Below the pieces are notes generated by a model that was not told the DNA's origin, did no database searches, and worked only from the letters and a program-made list of their open reading frames with translations. A stretch of DNA of 64,000 bases from Polymorphobacter fuscus (GTDB lineage Bacteria; Pseudomonadota; Alphaproteobacteria; Sphingomonadales; Sphingomonadaceae): the NCBI RefSeq assembly GCF_011927825.1, contig NZ_JAATJI010000001.1, positions 2,400,001 to 2,464,000 of the forward strand, written 5' to 3'. Below, one piece after another: positions 44,640-53,359 of this stretch (positions are counted from its first letter, which is position 1; every line of letters starts with the position of its first letter). Made by a program: the position numbers and the translations under genes.

Positions 44640-45101
44640 CTAGCGGAGCGCTGGCGTCGTTTCTGAAGTCTGTACCAATGGGATCGAATCGCGGCAGTGG
44701 CTTGTGGTTCTGTTGCCGTCTAGCGCCCGCGCAAGCGCAGCCAGACTAGTTGCAAGACTCGGTGCAGTGACCGGCTTGCCGATAGTGCAAACGACGCCAC
44801 TACTATGCTGTTCAGCTGTCAGTTCCTGGCCGGTCACAAATGCAGACGGAATGCCGTTCGCTGCCAGCCACGCAACTGCTTGCGGCCCGGTCGCTCCGTC
44901 GCAAAGATCGATATCGACCAGCGCACAATCAATAGCGGACGGATCAACATGATTCTGAAGGTCGGCGAAGCTCTCTGTGGACCCTACAAACCGGTGGCCC
45001 ATGTCCTCGATCATCATTTCGAGATGGCATACAATCAGAGGATTGTCCTCAACGCAGAATATACGCAGAGGCGTGCTGTGGAGTGGCCGAAGATCCTGCA
45101 T
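44640..45101 (-). CDS. Single-domain response regulator
   Basis: A 153-residue receiver (CheY-like) with the acidic pair Glu18-Asp19 (CVEDNPLI), phospho-acceptor Asp63 (CALVDIDL), Thr90 (FVTG) and Lys109 (IGKPV). There is no output domain; a 30-residue polar tail follows. Such receivers paired with HWE kinases often act by protein-protein contact, as in alphaproteobacterial general stress signalling. It is third in the cassette, 22 bases after the kinase gene. Confidence 0.92.
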   Translation of the reverse strand: MQDLRPLHSTPLRIFCVEDNPLIVCHLEMMIEDMGHRFVGSTESFADLQNHVDPSAIDCALVDIDLCDGATGPQAVAWLAANGIPSAFVTGQELTAEQHSSGVVCTIGKPVTAPSLATSLAALARALDGNRTTSHCRDSIPLVQTSETTPALR

Positions 45102-45123
45102 GAGACCCTAACGTTGATCTGGA

Positions 45124-46173
45124 TCAAGCGTTCCAAGCCAATCGCGAAACGCGGCCCGTCACTTCGCAGCGCAGGCCCGAGGCGTCATAGGTCAGGACAG
45201 GCTTGGCGCCGAACAAGCTCGCCAGTGCGGACTTGAGATAGCGAGTGCCATAGCCGGCACGGGATGGGACAGTGACCGCGGGCCCTCCGGCTTCCTGCCA
45301 AACGGCAGCAAGCTCGACCGGATCGGTGCCCGACAGCGACCATGTAAACGACACCGTCCCCGCTCCGGTCGAAAGGCCGCCGTATTTGATCGCGTTGGTG
45401 GCAAGTTCGTGAAGGCACAATGCCAGCGTTGTTCCGGCACCGCGGGACAGCATCACGACCGGGCCGCCGACGGAAATACGGCCCTGTCCCGCAATACGGT
45501 ATGGCTCGAAGGTCAGGTTGACGATCTGTTCAAACGAGACCGCTTCATCGGCAGCCTCGAACACCGCCGAATGCACGTTGGACAGCGCCATCAAACGACC
45601 GCGAAGATCATTGGCAAACTCCGAAAGGTTATCCGCACTGCGGTAGGTCAGTTCAAGAATTGACGTAACGCTCGCGAGGATGTTCTTGACACGGTGGTTG
45701 AGCTCGCGACGCAGTTCGACTTCGAGAGCGATGTGATCGCGGACATCGCGCTGGCGAATGCGAGACAACATCGCCGACTGCACGCCGCTGATCAGCTCCA
45801 CCGGCGTTACCGGCCGCTGGTAATAAAGGTGCCGCGCCTGTGGCCAAGCCGACGCAAGCTCGGCCTTCAGCCGCGCATCATCGGACGTTCGATGCAGCAG
45901 GACTACGATCGGCATTTCGAACCACGCCGGCTGCGACACCAAATGGCTGGCGACATAGGCGATCACGCTCGGCGTTAACGCCTCGTGGGTCAGAACCAGC
46001 ACCCCCGGCGAATCGGCGAGACATTCGACGATGTTCCCGGCATCGGCGCACACCTCGACGTCGATTTCGTTTTCGGCAAACAGCTTCTGCAGAAATTCGG
46101 CATCGCGCCGATACGGCGCCATGACCAGCACATGGTCGAGCGCGATCTCGTCCTCGGGCAAGCGTGTCCTCAT
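45124..46173 (-). CDS. HWE/HisKA_2-type sensor histidine kinase with a pseudo-receiver
   Basis: A 349-residue soluble kinase. Residues 12-135 form a receiver-like domain (LVMAPYRRDAEFLQKLF ... QRPVTPVELISGV) that has Thr62 where the phospho-Asp should be, so it cannot be phosphorylated normally. A helix (136-155) leads to the phosphorylation site His160 in ELNHRVKNILASV, and the ATPase domain has the N box HELATNAIKYG at 255-265 and GYGTRYLKSAL. No membrane segment or PAS domain: input must come through the pseudo-receiver. The start overlaps the KaiC-like gene stop by 4 bases. Confidence 0.92.
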   Translation of the reverse strand: MRTRLPEDEIALDHVLVMAPYRRDAEFLQKLFAENEIDVEVCADAGNIVECLADSPGVLVLTHEALTPSVIAYVASHLVSQPAWFEMPIVVLLHRTSDDARLKAELASAWPQARHLYYQRPVTPVELISGVQSAMLSRIRQRDVRDHIALEVELRRELNHRVKNILASVTSILELTYRSADNLSEFANDLRGRLMALSNVHSAVFEAADEAVSFEQIVNLTFEPYRIAGQGRISVGGPVVMLSRGAGTTLALCLHELATNAIKYGGLSTGAGTVSFTWSLSGTDPVELAAVWQEAGGPAVTVPSRAGYGTRYLKSALASLFGAKPVLTYDASGLRCEVTGRVSRLAWNA

Positions 46174-47606
46174 GTTTCGGGCAGGGGATTATAGGGCACC
46201 ACCGAAATGCCCGACGCATTGATGAACAGCTCGTGCACGAAAAGATCGTGGGGGCCATGTCGCTTCTTCACGACGGTGATGTTGCGGCGCAGGCGCCCGT
46301 CATGCTCCGCAATACGCAACAGCAGTACCGTGTCGCCGAGAAAGCTGACATCGACATCGACCCCGACATTCTGGCCGAGCAGCCCGTGCTGCGCGACAAT
46401 GAGGATCGTCAGCACGCCCGACCGCGCGAGATATTTCAGCAGCGCCTGGATATCGCGCACCGCCATGTTGCGTTGCGGCAAGGAATTCAGATAGCCTGTA
46501 AAACTGTCGATCACCACGACGCGGGTCTGGGCGGTCTTGACGATTGCCTGCACGACTTGGGCGAATTCGCCCGGCGAAATCTCGTTGGGGTTGAAATCCT
46601 CGACGATCAACAGGCCCTTTTCGTGGTATTTGCGCAGGTCCATGCCGAGGCCCTCGGACCGGCGGAAGAAGGTTTCCAGCCTTTCCTCGAACAGGAAGAC
46701 CGCAACGCTTTCCCCGCGCTTCAGCGCTGCGGTCGCGTACAGCGATGCCATCGTCGATTTGCCCGTGCCCGGCTGCCCGATCACCAGCGTCGTCGTGCCC
46801 GATTCCTGGCCGCCGCCGAACATCGCATCGAGGGCCTCAACCCCTGACTTGATCAGCTCGGGCTTGCCGGTTTCGATCGCGTGGCCCGGCAGGATGCGCG
46901 GGAATACGACGACGCCCTGGCCCTCGCGGATCGCCATGTCGTGATAGCCATCGGCGATTGGGACACCGCGCATCTTGCACACTTCGACTCGGCGGCGAAG
47001 CGACCCGTAATCCTCGAGCGTCTGGTCGAACCGGATAACGCCGTGTGGAATCCCCTCGATTTCCTCGCCGTTGGCGATCTCGCCATGCTGCGTGTCGAGC
47101 AACAGAGCAACGACATTGCGCTTCGCCAAAAATGCCTTGAAGGCGATCAATTCCCGGCGGAAGCGCGGCGCGTCGCCGGTAATGAGACGAATTTCAAGAA
47201 GCGAATCGTAGACAAGGCGACTTGGCTTGTGCTCTTCGATCGCTTTCTCGATCGCCAGCCGCGTCTCGTCGAGCCGGAGCTCGACGGTTTGAAAGATCGT
47301 CTGGTCGCCGGCGGCAGTAGCTGAATCAGATGCGGAAAGTTCTTCGACGCGGATACCCTCGAGAGTCCAGCCGTGCGAAGCGGCGATCAATTCGAGTTCC
47401 ACTGCCGTCTGTGAAAGGCTGACGTAGATGCAGCGCTCTCCAAGCGCCACCCCGGCGCGCAGGAACTGGAGTGCTGCGGTTGTCTTGCCGGCGCCCGGTG
47501 CGCCCTGGAGCAGGTAGAGGTTCGCAGGCGGCAACCCGCCGCGCAGGATTTCGTCGAGGCCGGGTATCCCGGTCGGCACCGGTTTCAATACTTTACGCTT
47601 GGTCAC
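46170..47606 (-). CDS. KaiC-like double-domain ATPase
   Basis: A 478-residue protein with two RecA-like KaiC domains. Walker A motifs are GAPGAGKTT (35-43) and GQPGTGKST (277-285); Walker B-like strands are SRLVYDSLLEI and TRVVVIDSFTGYL. The catalytic Glu pair is SQ in the first domain (65-66) but FEE (306-308) in the second, so only the second keeps the full catalytic set. By hand alignment, the second-domain autophosphorylation pair Ser431-Thr432 of cyanobacterial KaiC corresponds to Ser421-Phe422 here. No kaiB or kaiA is near; it is translationally coupled to a histidine kinase and a receiver, suggesting stress or redox signalling, not a clock. Confidence 0.93.
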   Translation of the reverse strand: MTKRKVLKPVPTGIPGLDEILRGGLPPANLYLLQGAPGAGKTTAALQFLRAGVALGERCIYVSLSQTAVELELIAASHGWTLEGIRVEELSASDSATAAGDQTIFQTVELRLDETRLAIEKAIEEHKPSRLVYDSLLEIRLITGDAPRFRRELIAFKAFLAKRNVVALLLDTQHGEIANGEEIEGIPHGVIRFDQTLEDYGSLRRRVEVCKMRGVPIADGYHDMAIREGQGVVVFPRILPGHAIETGKPELIKSGVEALDAMFGGGQESGTTTLVIGQPGTGKSTMASLYATAALKRGESVAVFLFEERLETFFRRSEGLGMDLRKYHEKGLLIVEDFNPNEISPGEFAQVVQAIVKTAQTRVVVIDSFTGYLNSLPQRNMAVRDIQALLKYLARSGVLTILIVAQHGLLGQNVGVDVDVSFLGDTVLLLRIAEHDGRLRRNITVVKKRHGPHDLFVHELFINASGISVVPYNPLPET

Positions 47607-48454
47607 TCATGCCTCCGGCAAAACCGATACGCAGCCGCACACGGCCCGCGTCCCCTCATAAACACAAATTTGTGAAGTCCAAAACGGCCGCAGCATCACT
47701 CCAGCCACTACGTGGAAACGGCAACGTCTGCCATCAAAAGCTGATAAACATCAGATTGTTACTCGTCTACACGATGGCACAGCTGCCGGACGCGCGGGTC
47801 CCTGTCAATCGATCGGGAGCGGACCTGCCGCTTGGCATTCGAATGCCTTCGAGCCCATTGTTGCGAGTTAACACTCGGACGCGAGTCAAACATGAGGACG
47901 CCGGCTATGCCGCCGACCCTCGCCAATCCTCGCCGACATAGCTGCGTGGCGAGCTTGAAGCCTCCCGTCCAGCCTCGGATTCTACCGTAGTCAGGCAGCT
48001 TGCGCGCCGGTGCCACGGATATCGGTGCGCGGCCGCAATCAATAATCTTGATGTGAGCGAGCCACAGGCTTTGCGTTCCATACGACCCACGCTGTCGTGC
48101 GGACGTCACGCGGCAACCCTCGCGCCTCGTGCCCCTGGCATGCGATGGGCGAACCGGCACGTCTCTTGCTGACGTCGAAAAGCCGCACGCTTTCGTCCCG
48201 ACATTTCCTGCGACCAGCGCGTGCATTCTCGCAATCCGATGCGATCCAGCGCCGCCCCGGGATCACGCCGCCATCACGGAGGCTGCGCTCGAACTGGCCT
48301 GCAGCGGCTGCGGGCCGCATTCCCGCCGCTCGGTGGTCGATGCGAAGATCGATCTGAATTTCCGCAACTCGTCTCTATCCTCGTTTCCCGACCGGCCAAG
48401 ATCTTGCACGCTGCAAGACATTCCGCCTCCGGCGATCATTGTTAGCCTCGAGCG
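47607..48454. other. Stretch without a recognised gene
   Basis: About 850 bases upstream of the KaiC cassette. Frames on both strands are short or Arg/Ser-rich and lack family resemblance. The part near 47640-47760 is AT-richer and probably carries the cassette promoter. The part next to 48455 may be the damaged 5' end of the following ORF. Confidence 0.45.
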
Positions 48455-48988
48455 ATGCGGACCAGGCGCTTGCGCTCCCGTTCGTCGGCGCGCTCCCAAG
48501 CCTCACCGTCGACGCCCGGCGGCGGAGACCTTCGCGGCGGTCGCGGCGGTGTAGGCGGGGTCGGCGGGGCCGGGTCGTCGTCGTCGGGCGGCACGATCGC
48601 TTCCCGTCGGCCAAACATGTGGGCCTCGTCCGTTTCGGGAAGGCAGCACCCAGTGTTCAAGGCAAGCGACCTTGAGGACAACTTTTCCGTTGCACTCGCG
48701 CACGGCGGCACAAAGTCGATCTCGCCGGCAGTTAACCAGCGCAATCGGGACATCGAGCAGATTCTGCCAGATCTCTTCCCGCTCGGTCCCACAGACCAAG
48801 ACATTTGGCTGCGGGCCGGTGGCGACGTCTCGCGCCTTAGGCTGAGCGGCAACGGACGGGCGCAGTGGTACGGCGCGCTTCGCCTGATCTCCCAAGGTGG
48901 CGGCGGCGGCAACATCTCGCGTGATAGCCTGATCGACGCGGCATTAGATGAGTTCCCTGCCCACCGAGAGCTCAGGGGACTGCGTTGA
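48455..48988 (+). CDS. Uncertain ORF with an effector-associated-domain-like C-terminus
   Basis: A 177-residue frame. The first 60 residues are Arg/Gly/Ser-rich and doubtful. From about residue 110 the sequence looks like a real small domain: DQDIWLRAGGDVSRLRLSGN, RAQWYGALRLISQGGGGGNI, SLIDAALDEFPAHRELRGL. I recall this W...AGGD.S.L......W..AL....QGGGG.I pattern from short C-terminal modules of bacterial conflict-system effectors (effector-associated domains), but cannot verify it. The intact part lacks any catalytic partner, so the gene may be the 3' remnant of a larger effector. GC skew on the other strand also allows a frame there, which I judge to be a shadow. Confidence 0.45.
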   Translation: MRTRRLRSRSSARSQASPSTPGGGDLRGGRGGVGGVGGAGSSSSGGTIASRRPNMWASSVSGRQHPVFKASDLEDNFSVALAHGGTKSISPAVNQRNRDIEQILPDLFPLGPTDQDIWLRAGGDVSRLRLSGNGRAQWYGALRLISQGGGGGNISRDSLIDAALDEFPAHRELRGLR

Positions 48989-49131
48989 ACCCCGACCACT
49001 GCGCGGACACCAATAATCAGATTCCGAGCAAAAGCGCTCCACGCCTAACTGCTAGCTTCTGCGGCCAATGGGCTGACGAAGCGCAGGCATCTGAAACAAA
49101 AGCGCAGGCTCCGTGCAAACGGACACGTGAT

Positions 49132-49208
<77 letters not shown>

Positions 49209-49256
49209 GTGGCATCTGCCTTCGCAGGCGCCGGCCCGGCACGTCAAGGTTCCGCG

Positions 49257-49658
49257 TCATGCGTCGGATCGCGCCAGCGGTCGGAACGGCAGCGGCAGCA
49301 CGGCGATACCGTCCTCATGCAGAGCCGCGGCCTCCGCTGCCGTCGCTTCGCCATAGATGCCCCGCGCCGGCGCGGGGTCATCGTGCAGGGCGCGCGCCCG
49401 GGCGGCGAAGTCGCGCCCGACATAATCGGCCTCGGCCTCCATGGCGCGCTGCGCCTGCAGCAGCTGGGCCATCGGCGCCGGCGCGCGGTTGCCCTTGGCC
49501 GCCACCGCAGGCGCCATCACGGCCTTGGCGATGTCGGCGTTGCCGCACAGCGGGCAGGCGATCAGCCCGCGCGCCCGCTGCGATTCATAGGCGTCGGACG
49601 ATCCGAACCATGCCTCGAAGACATGGCCGCTGCCGCAGCCGAGATCGAAGACGATCAC
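49257..49658 (-). CDS. DUF1178 family protein
   Basis: A 133-residue protein beginning MIVFDLGCGSGHVFEAWFGSSDAY-like (in pieces: VFDLGCGSGHVFEAWF, then LIACPLCGNADIAKAVMAP), the DUF1178 signature with a CxxC and a Cys at the N-terminus suggesting a small metal site. Function unknown. The start is a GTG at 49658 overlapping the stop of the nitrilase gene by GTGA. Co-occurrence with nitrilase and glutaredoxin genes is common in alphaproteobacteria. Confidence 0.88.
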   Translation of the reverse strand: MIVFDLGCGSGHVFEAWFGSSDAYESQRARGLIACPLCGNADIAKAVMAPAVAAKGNRAPAPMAQLLQAQRAMEAEADYVGRDFAARARALHDDPAPARGIYGEATAAEAAALHEDGIAVLPLPFRPLARSDA

Positions 49659-50488
49659 GCTGTCAGAACGTCGAAGGCGCGCACATGCTGCAGCGCCGGA
49701 ACCTTGCCGCGCGCCGCCGCCACCGCCGCCAGGTCGATGTCGCACACCGCCGTTCCCGGCGCCGTCCCCATGTCGAGCACAATCTCCCCCCAGGGCGCCA
49801 CCACCAGCGAATGGCCGAATGTTTCCCGGCCATCGGCGTGGGTTCCGGTCTGCGCCGCCGCGACGACGAAGCAGCCGGTTTCGATGGCGCGCGCCCGCAG
49901 CAGAATGTGCCAATGCGCTTCACCGGTGGTGCGGGTGAACGCCGCCGGCACCGCCAGGATCACGGCACCGGCCCTGGCCAGCGCCGCGTGCAGCGCCGGA
50001 AACCGCACGTCATAGCAGATCGTCATGCCCAGCCCGCCCCAGGGCGTCGCCGCGCACACCGCCGCGTCGCCGGGGGCATAGGCGGCCGATTCGCGATAGG
50101 ATTCGCCGCCCGGCAACGTCACGTCGAACAGATGGATCTTGTCGTACCGGCCACGGATCGCGCCGCTATCGTCGACAAGGAAACCGCGGTTGGCAAAGCG
50201 CTCGCCATCGCCTGCCAGTGCCAGGCTGCCGAGATGCACCCAGACCTTGTTGGCCCGCGCCGCCTCGCGGACCGCGGCAAGCACGATGTCATCGGCTTCG
50301 GGGCGGACATGACCGGCTGCGCGGCGCCGGTCGCGGTCGACCAGCCCGCTCATTTCCGGCGTGAAGATCAACTGCGCGCCCTGGGCCGCCAGCTCCGTCA
50401 CCGCTGCCGCCAGCGCCGGTGCCTCGACGGCGGGGTCGATCCCCGTCGTCGGCTGCACCAGCCCGATGCGCAGCAGCGTTTCGGTCAT
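49655..50488 (-). CDS. Carbon-nitrogen hydrolase (nitrilase superfamily, Nit1-like)
   Basis: A 277-residue enzyme with the Glu-Lys-Cys triad: Glu45 (FTPEMSG), Lys117 (RYDKIHLFD), Cys158 (ICYDVRFP). The sequence is closest in feel to the Nit/deaminated glutathione amidase group, which repairs deaminated glutathione; the glutaredoxin gene just upstream fits this. Its ATG overlaps the grx stop (4 bases). Confidence 0.93.
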   Translation of the reverse strand: MTETLLRIGLVQPTTGIDPAVEAPALAAAVTELAAQGAQLIFTPEMSGLVDRDRRRAAGHVRPEADDIVLAAVREAARANKVWVHLGSLALAGDGERFANRGFLVDDSGAIRGRYDKIHLFDVTLPGGESYRESAAYAPGDAAVCAATPWGGLGMTICYDVRFPALHAALARAGAVILAVPAAFTRTTGEAHWHILLRARAIETGCFVVAAAQTGTHADGRETFGHSLVVAPWGEIVLDMGTAPGTAVCDIDLAAVAAARGKVPALQHVRAFDVLTA

Positions 50489-50742
50489 GCGGCCAGCATC
50501 GCGTCGAGCTTGCCGTCACGCTCCAGCGCTGCGAGGTCGTCGCTGCCGCCGACATGGGTGCCGTTGATGAAGATCTGCGGCACGGTCTGGCGACCGCCCG
50601 ACCGCTCGATCATTTCGGCCCGCTGGGGTCCACCCATGGTGATATCCATCTCGTCGAACGTCGCGCCTTTCTTGGTCAGCAGCGTCTTGGCCCGTGTGCA
50701 GAACGGGCACATCATCTTGGTATAGATTTCGATCTTCGCCAT
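50485..50742 (-). CDS. grxC: Glutaredoxin 3
   Basis: An 85-residue glutaredoxin with the active site CPFC (Cys12, Cys15), the cis-Pro loop TVPQIFI, and the glutathione-binding GGSDDLAAL. It reduces disulfides with glutathione in the cytoplasm. The start at 50742 is six bases after AGGAG; an ATG two codons earlier abuts the ribosome site and is less likely. It heads a coupled run grxC-nitrilase-DUF1178. Confidence 0.96.
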   Translation of the reverse strand: MAKIEIYTKMMCPFCTRAKTLLTKKGATFDEMDITMGGPQRAEMIERSGGRQTVPQIFINGTHVGGSDDLAALERDGKLDAMLAA

Positions 50743-50803
50743 TTTCATCTCCTGTGCGGCATATGGGGACAAACCTCCGCCGCCACCCCGTGGTTGCACC
50801 CGT

Positions 50804-51553
50804 TCATCCCACGTCGCGCACCACACGGGCAAAGGTCAAGACCGAGACACTGCGCGCCCCGGCCCGGCGCAGGTGCCGTGCACAGGCGTCCGCCGTTGCG
50901 CCGGTGGTCAGCACATCGTCGATCACCACCACATCGCGGCCCCGCACCCGCGCCTTGTCGACCACCCGGAACGCCCCGCGCACATTCGCCGCGCGCGCCT
51001 TGCGCCCCATACCGGCGCTCGGCGGCGTCGCCTTCACCCGCGCCAGCACCGTCACGTCCACCGCCATTCCGCTCAGCCGCGCAAGTTCCTGTGCCAGCAC
51101 GGCCGCCTGGTTGAAACCGCGCCGCCACAATCGCCAGCGGTGGAGCGGCACCGGCACCAGCACGGCGTCCGGCACCAGCAGGTCGGCGGCGGCGCGCAGC
51201 ATGTGCGGCGCCATCACCGCCGCCAGATGCTGCCGATCGCCGTGCTTCATCGCCAGCAACACCGTCCGTGCCGGCCCGCCATAGGCCAGCGCCGCCCGCG
51301 CCCTGGCATAGTGCGGTGGTTCGGCAAGGCAGGCGCCGCATTGCGTGCCGGCGCCGCGATCGTGTTCGAACGGCGTGCCGCAAGTCGCGCACATCGGCGC
51401 GGTGATGAAGTCGAGCTGCTGCCAGCAATCGACGCAAAACCGGCCGTCGCCATCGACGATCGTCCGGCAAGCCGGGCACCGCGGCGGCAGCACCAGGTCG
51501 ACGATCGTCCGCACCGGAAGCGCCAGCAGGGCGAGGAGGTCGGACGCGGCCAT
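50804..51553 (-). CDS. comF: ComF family phosphoribosyltransferase-like protein
   Basis: A 249-residue protein with the N-terminal zinc-finger cysteines CPACRTIVDGDGRFCVDCW and CATCGTPF, CGACL, and a PRTase motif VVVIDDVLTTGATADA near the C-terminus, plus the ComF signature RRGFNQAAVLAQELA. ComF proteins take part in DNA uptake and repair of incoming strands (with PriA). The start at 51553 is divergent from a methyltransferase gene 86 bases away. Confidence 0.95.
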   Translation of the reverse strand: MAASDLLALLALPVRTIVDLVLPPRCPACRTIVDGDGRFCVDCWQQLDFITAPMCATCGTPFEHDRGAGTQCGACLAEPPHYARARAALAYGGPARTVLLAMKHGDRQHLAAVMAPHMLRAAADLLVPDAVLVPVPLHRWRLWRRGFNQAAVLAQELARLSGMAVDVTVLARVKATPPSAGMGRKARAANVRGAFRVVDKARVRGRDVVVIDDVLTTGATADACARHLRRAGARSVSVLTFARVVRDVG

Positions 51554-51639
51554 GGCCCACGCTAACGGTTGCCGCCCGAAAGCAAAAGCACCCCGCGCCG
51601 CAACCTTGCCCCGCCAGGCAAAGGCGGCGACAAGCCGGC

Positions 51640-52446
51640 ATGGATGCCGAACCCTTTGATCGCGCCCTGCGCCGCCGCCGCCACCGTGCACCCGGCTTCG
51701 AAGGCGCCGCCTTTCTCCATGCGGCCATGGCGGACGAGGTGCTGGCGCGCATCCAGGGCGTTGCCCGCCACTTTGCCGCGGTGCTCGATCTCGGTGGCCC
51801 GGCACCTGTCTGGCCCGGCGCCATCCGCGTCGCGCTGGCGCCGCCCGCAGCGATCGTCGCCGACGAAGACCGGTTGCCCTTCGCCGATGCGACGTTCGAC
51901 CTTGTGCTGTCCATCGGCGGGCTGGCGAGCGTCAGCGATCTCCCCGGCGCGCTCGCGCAGATCCGCCGGGTGCTGCGTCCCGATGGTCTGTTCATCGCCG
52001 CCTTTGCCGGCGGGATGACTCTGGCGGAATTGCGGGCCGACCTGCTCGAAGCCGATGTCGCGCTTACCGGCCGCGCCGCCGCCCGCACCGCGCCGATGGT
52101 GGAGGCGCAGGCCGCCGCCGCCTTGTTGCAGCGCGCCGGCTTTGCGATGCCGGTGACCGATGTGGAGCGGTTGACGGTGCGCTATGCGTCGCTCGGCCGC
52201 CTGCTCGACGACCTGACTGCCATGGGCGCGCGCAGCCCGCTTGCCGCGCGCGCGCCGTTGCGCCGCGACGTCCTCGCCGACGCCGCCCGCCGCTTTGCCG
52301 CGCGTGCCGACAGCGATGGCCGCACGCCGGTGTCGGTGGAGATCATCCATCTTGCCGGCTGGGCGCCGGCCCCGGGCCAACCCGTTCCGCTCAAACCCGG
52401 CAGCGGCAAGACCAGCCTTGCGGCCGCCCTGCAGCGCCGGGTCTGA
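51640..52446 (+). CDS. SAM-dependent methyltransferase, NDUFAF5/BioC-like
   Basis: A 268-residue protein: FDRALRRRRHRAPGFEGAAF at the N-terminus, motif I degenerate (AAVLDLGGPAP), ADEDRLPFADATFDLVLSIG, LPGALAQIRRVLRPDGLFIAAFAGG, AAALLQRAGFAMPVTDVERL. This layout matches the alphaproteobacterial relatives of NDUFAF5 (complex I assembly hydroxylase) and BioC. The weak glycine loop hints that classical methyl transfer may be reduced, as NDUFAF5 itself is a hydroxylase. The start at 51640 is an ATG with no strong ribosome site. Confidence 0.85.
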   Translation: MDAEPFDRALRRRRHRAPGFEGAAFLHAAMADEVLARIQGVARHFAAVLDLGGPAPVWPGAIRVALAPPAAIVADEDRLPFADATFDLVLSIGGLASVSDLPGALAQIRRVLRPDGLFIAAFAGGMTLAELRADLLEADVALTGRAAARTAPMVEAQAAAALLQRAGFAMPVTDVERLTVRYASLGRLLDDLTAMGARSPLAARAPLRRDVLADAARRFAARADSDGRTPVSVEIIHLAGWAPAPGQPVPLKPGSGKTSLAAALQRRV

Positions 52447-52473
52447 GCGGCCCCCCCCGGGTCTCGCGGTCCG

Positions 52474-53166
52474 TCAGGCGCTGCAGGTCAGGACAGTGCG
52501 CCGCCGCCGGCTGGCGGCCCCCACCAGGCCGAACCCGCCGATCATCATCGCCCAGCTCGCCGGTTCCGGCACGGCGCCGGGGGCGCCGACGGCGCGGACG
52601 TCGAAGGCGATGTTGTCGAGCCCGGTGTCATAGCCATCGGGGCCCCATTGCAGGACGATCCCGTCGCTGAAATAGCCGCTGTTGATCGTCAGGCTGGCAT
52701 GCGACGGGTGCAGCGTCGGGGTCGAACCGCTGCCGATGACCGTCCCGCCGATGCTGCGAATGTCGTAGTTGAGCGTCTGGCACGATGCGCGGTTGAGGTA
52801 GCAGCCGGCGTCGAAGCGCAGCAACGCCACCTCGAACCCCGCCAGCGGCGTCAGCCGGATTTCGCTGCGCGTCGATGTCGGGTCGGACCCGCCCCAGACG
52901 ACATTGGTCAGGTCGCCATAGGATCCGGCCCAGTGCTTCAGAAAATTCTCGGCGGTCGCGCCGGTGGCATTGGCGATCGATCGATAACTGACGTCGATCC
53001 CGGTGCCATCGCCATAATTCTGGCCGATCTGGCTGCCGTTGCCGCAGGCCATCGTGCCGGTCGGCCCACAGATGCTGCCGGAAAAATCCAGTGTCGTCGT
53101 CGCCGCCATCGCCGGCGCGGCGATGCCCGCCATCAGCATGGCCAGGGAAAAGATTCGCTTGTGCAC
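52474..53166 (-). CDS. PEPxxWA-CTERM sorting domain protein (6 of 6)
   Basis: A 230-residue secreted protein. Signal peptide 1-21 (SLAMLMAGIAAPAMA), a beta-sandwich body with four cysteines (SICGPTGTMACGNGS, AGCYLNRASCQTL) that may form disulfides, LASFEVALLRF-type strands, and the sorting tail from residue 200 (PEPASWAMMIGGFGLVG, SRRRR). The start is GTG at 53166 after AAGGGG; an ATG ten codons in would cut the signal short. No sigma-54 site fits the upstream sequence. Confidence 0.84.
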   Translation of the reverse strand: MHKRIFSLAMLMAGIAAPAMAATTTLDFSGSICGPTGTMACGNGSQIGQNYGDGTGIDVSYRSIANATGATAENFLKHWAGSYGDLTNVVWGGSDPTSTRSEIRLTPLAGFEVALLRFDAGCYLNRASCQTLNYDIRSIGGTVIGSGSTPTLHPSHASLTINSGYFSDGIVLQWGPDGYDTGLDNIAFDVRAVGAPGAVPEPASWAMMIGGFGLVGAASRRRRTVLTCSA

Positions 53167-53359
53167 TGTCGGACCCCTTTTGTGACCCTCCGTCGCGGGA
53201 GGCTGCGTTGCGCCAGCGTGCCCACCACGCCGCGTCTGAGGGTAAAGGCGCGATTCTGGCCCGGCGCGTGTCACGTCCGGCCGGATTTATTTGCACGAAA
53301 ATAACCTGTGCTTAATCTGGCGGTTGCGCATCGCGGCGCGCCGGCTAGGCTGCGATTCC

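Noticed and set aside
48442..48999. 185-residue minus-strand frame
   Set aside because: Pro/Arg-rich with no domain; the plus-strand frame has the better-formed C-terminal module.
53200..53240. Sigma-54-like GGGCAC...CGCA upstream of the sixth PEP-CTERM gene
   Set aside because: The -12 element is offset by one base and lacks TT.
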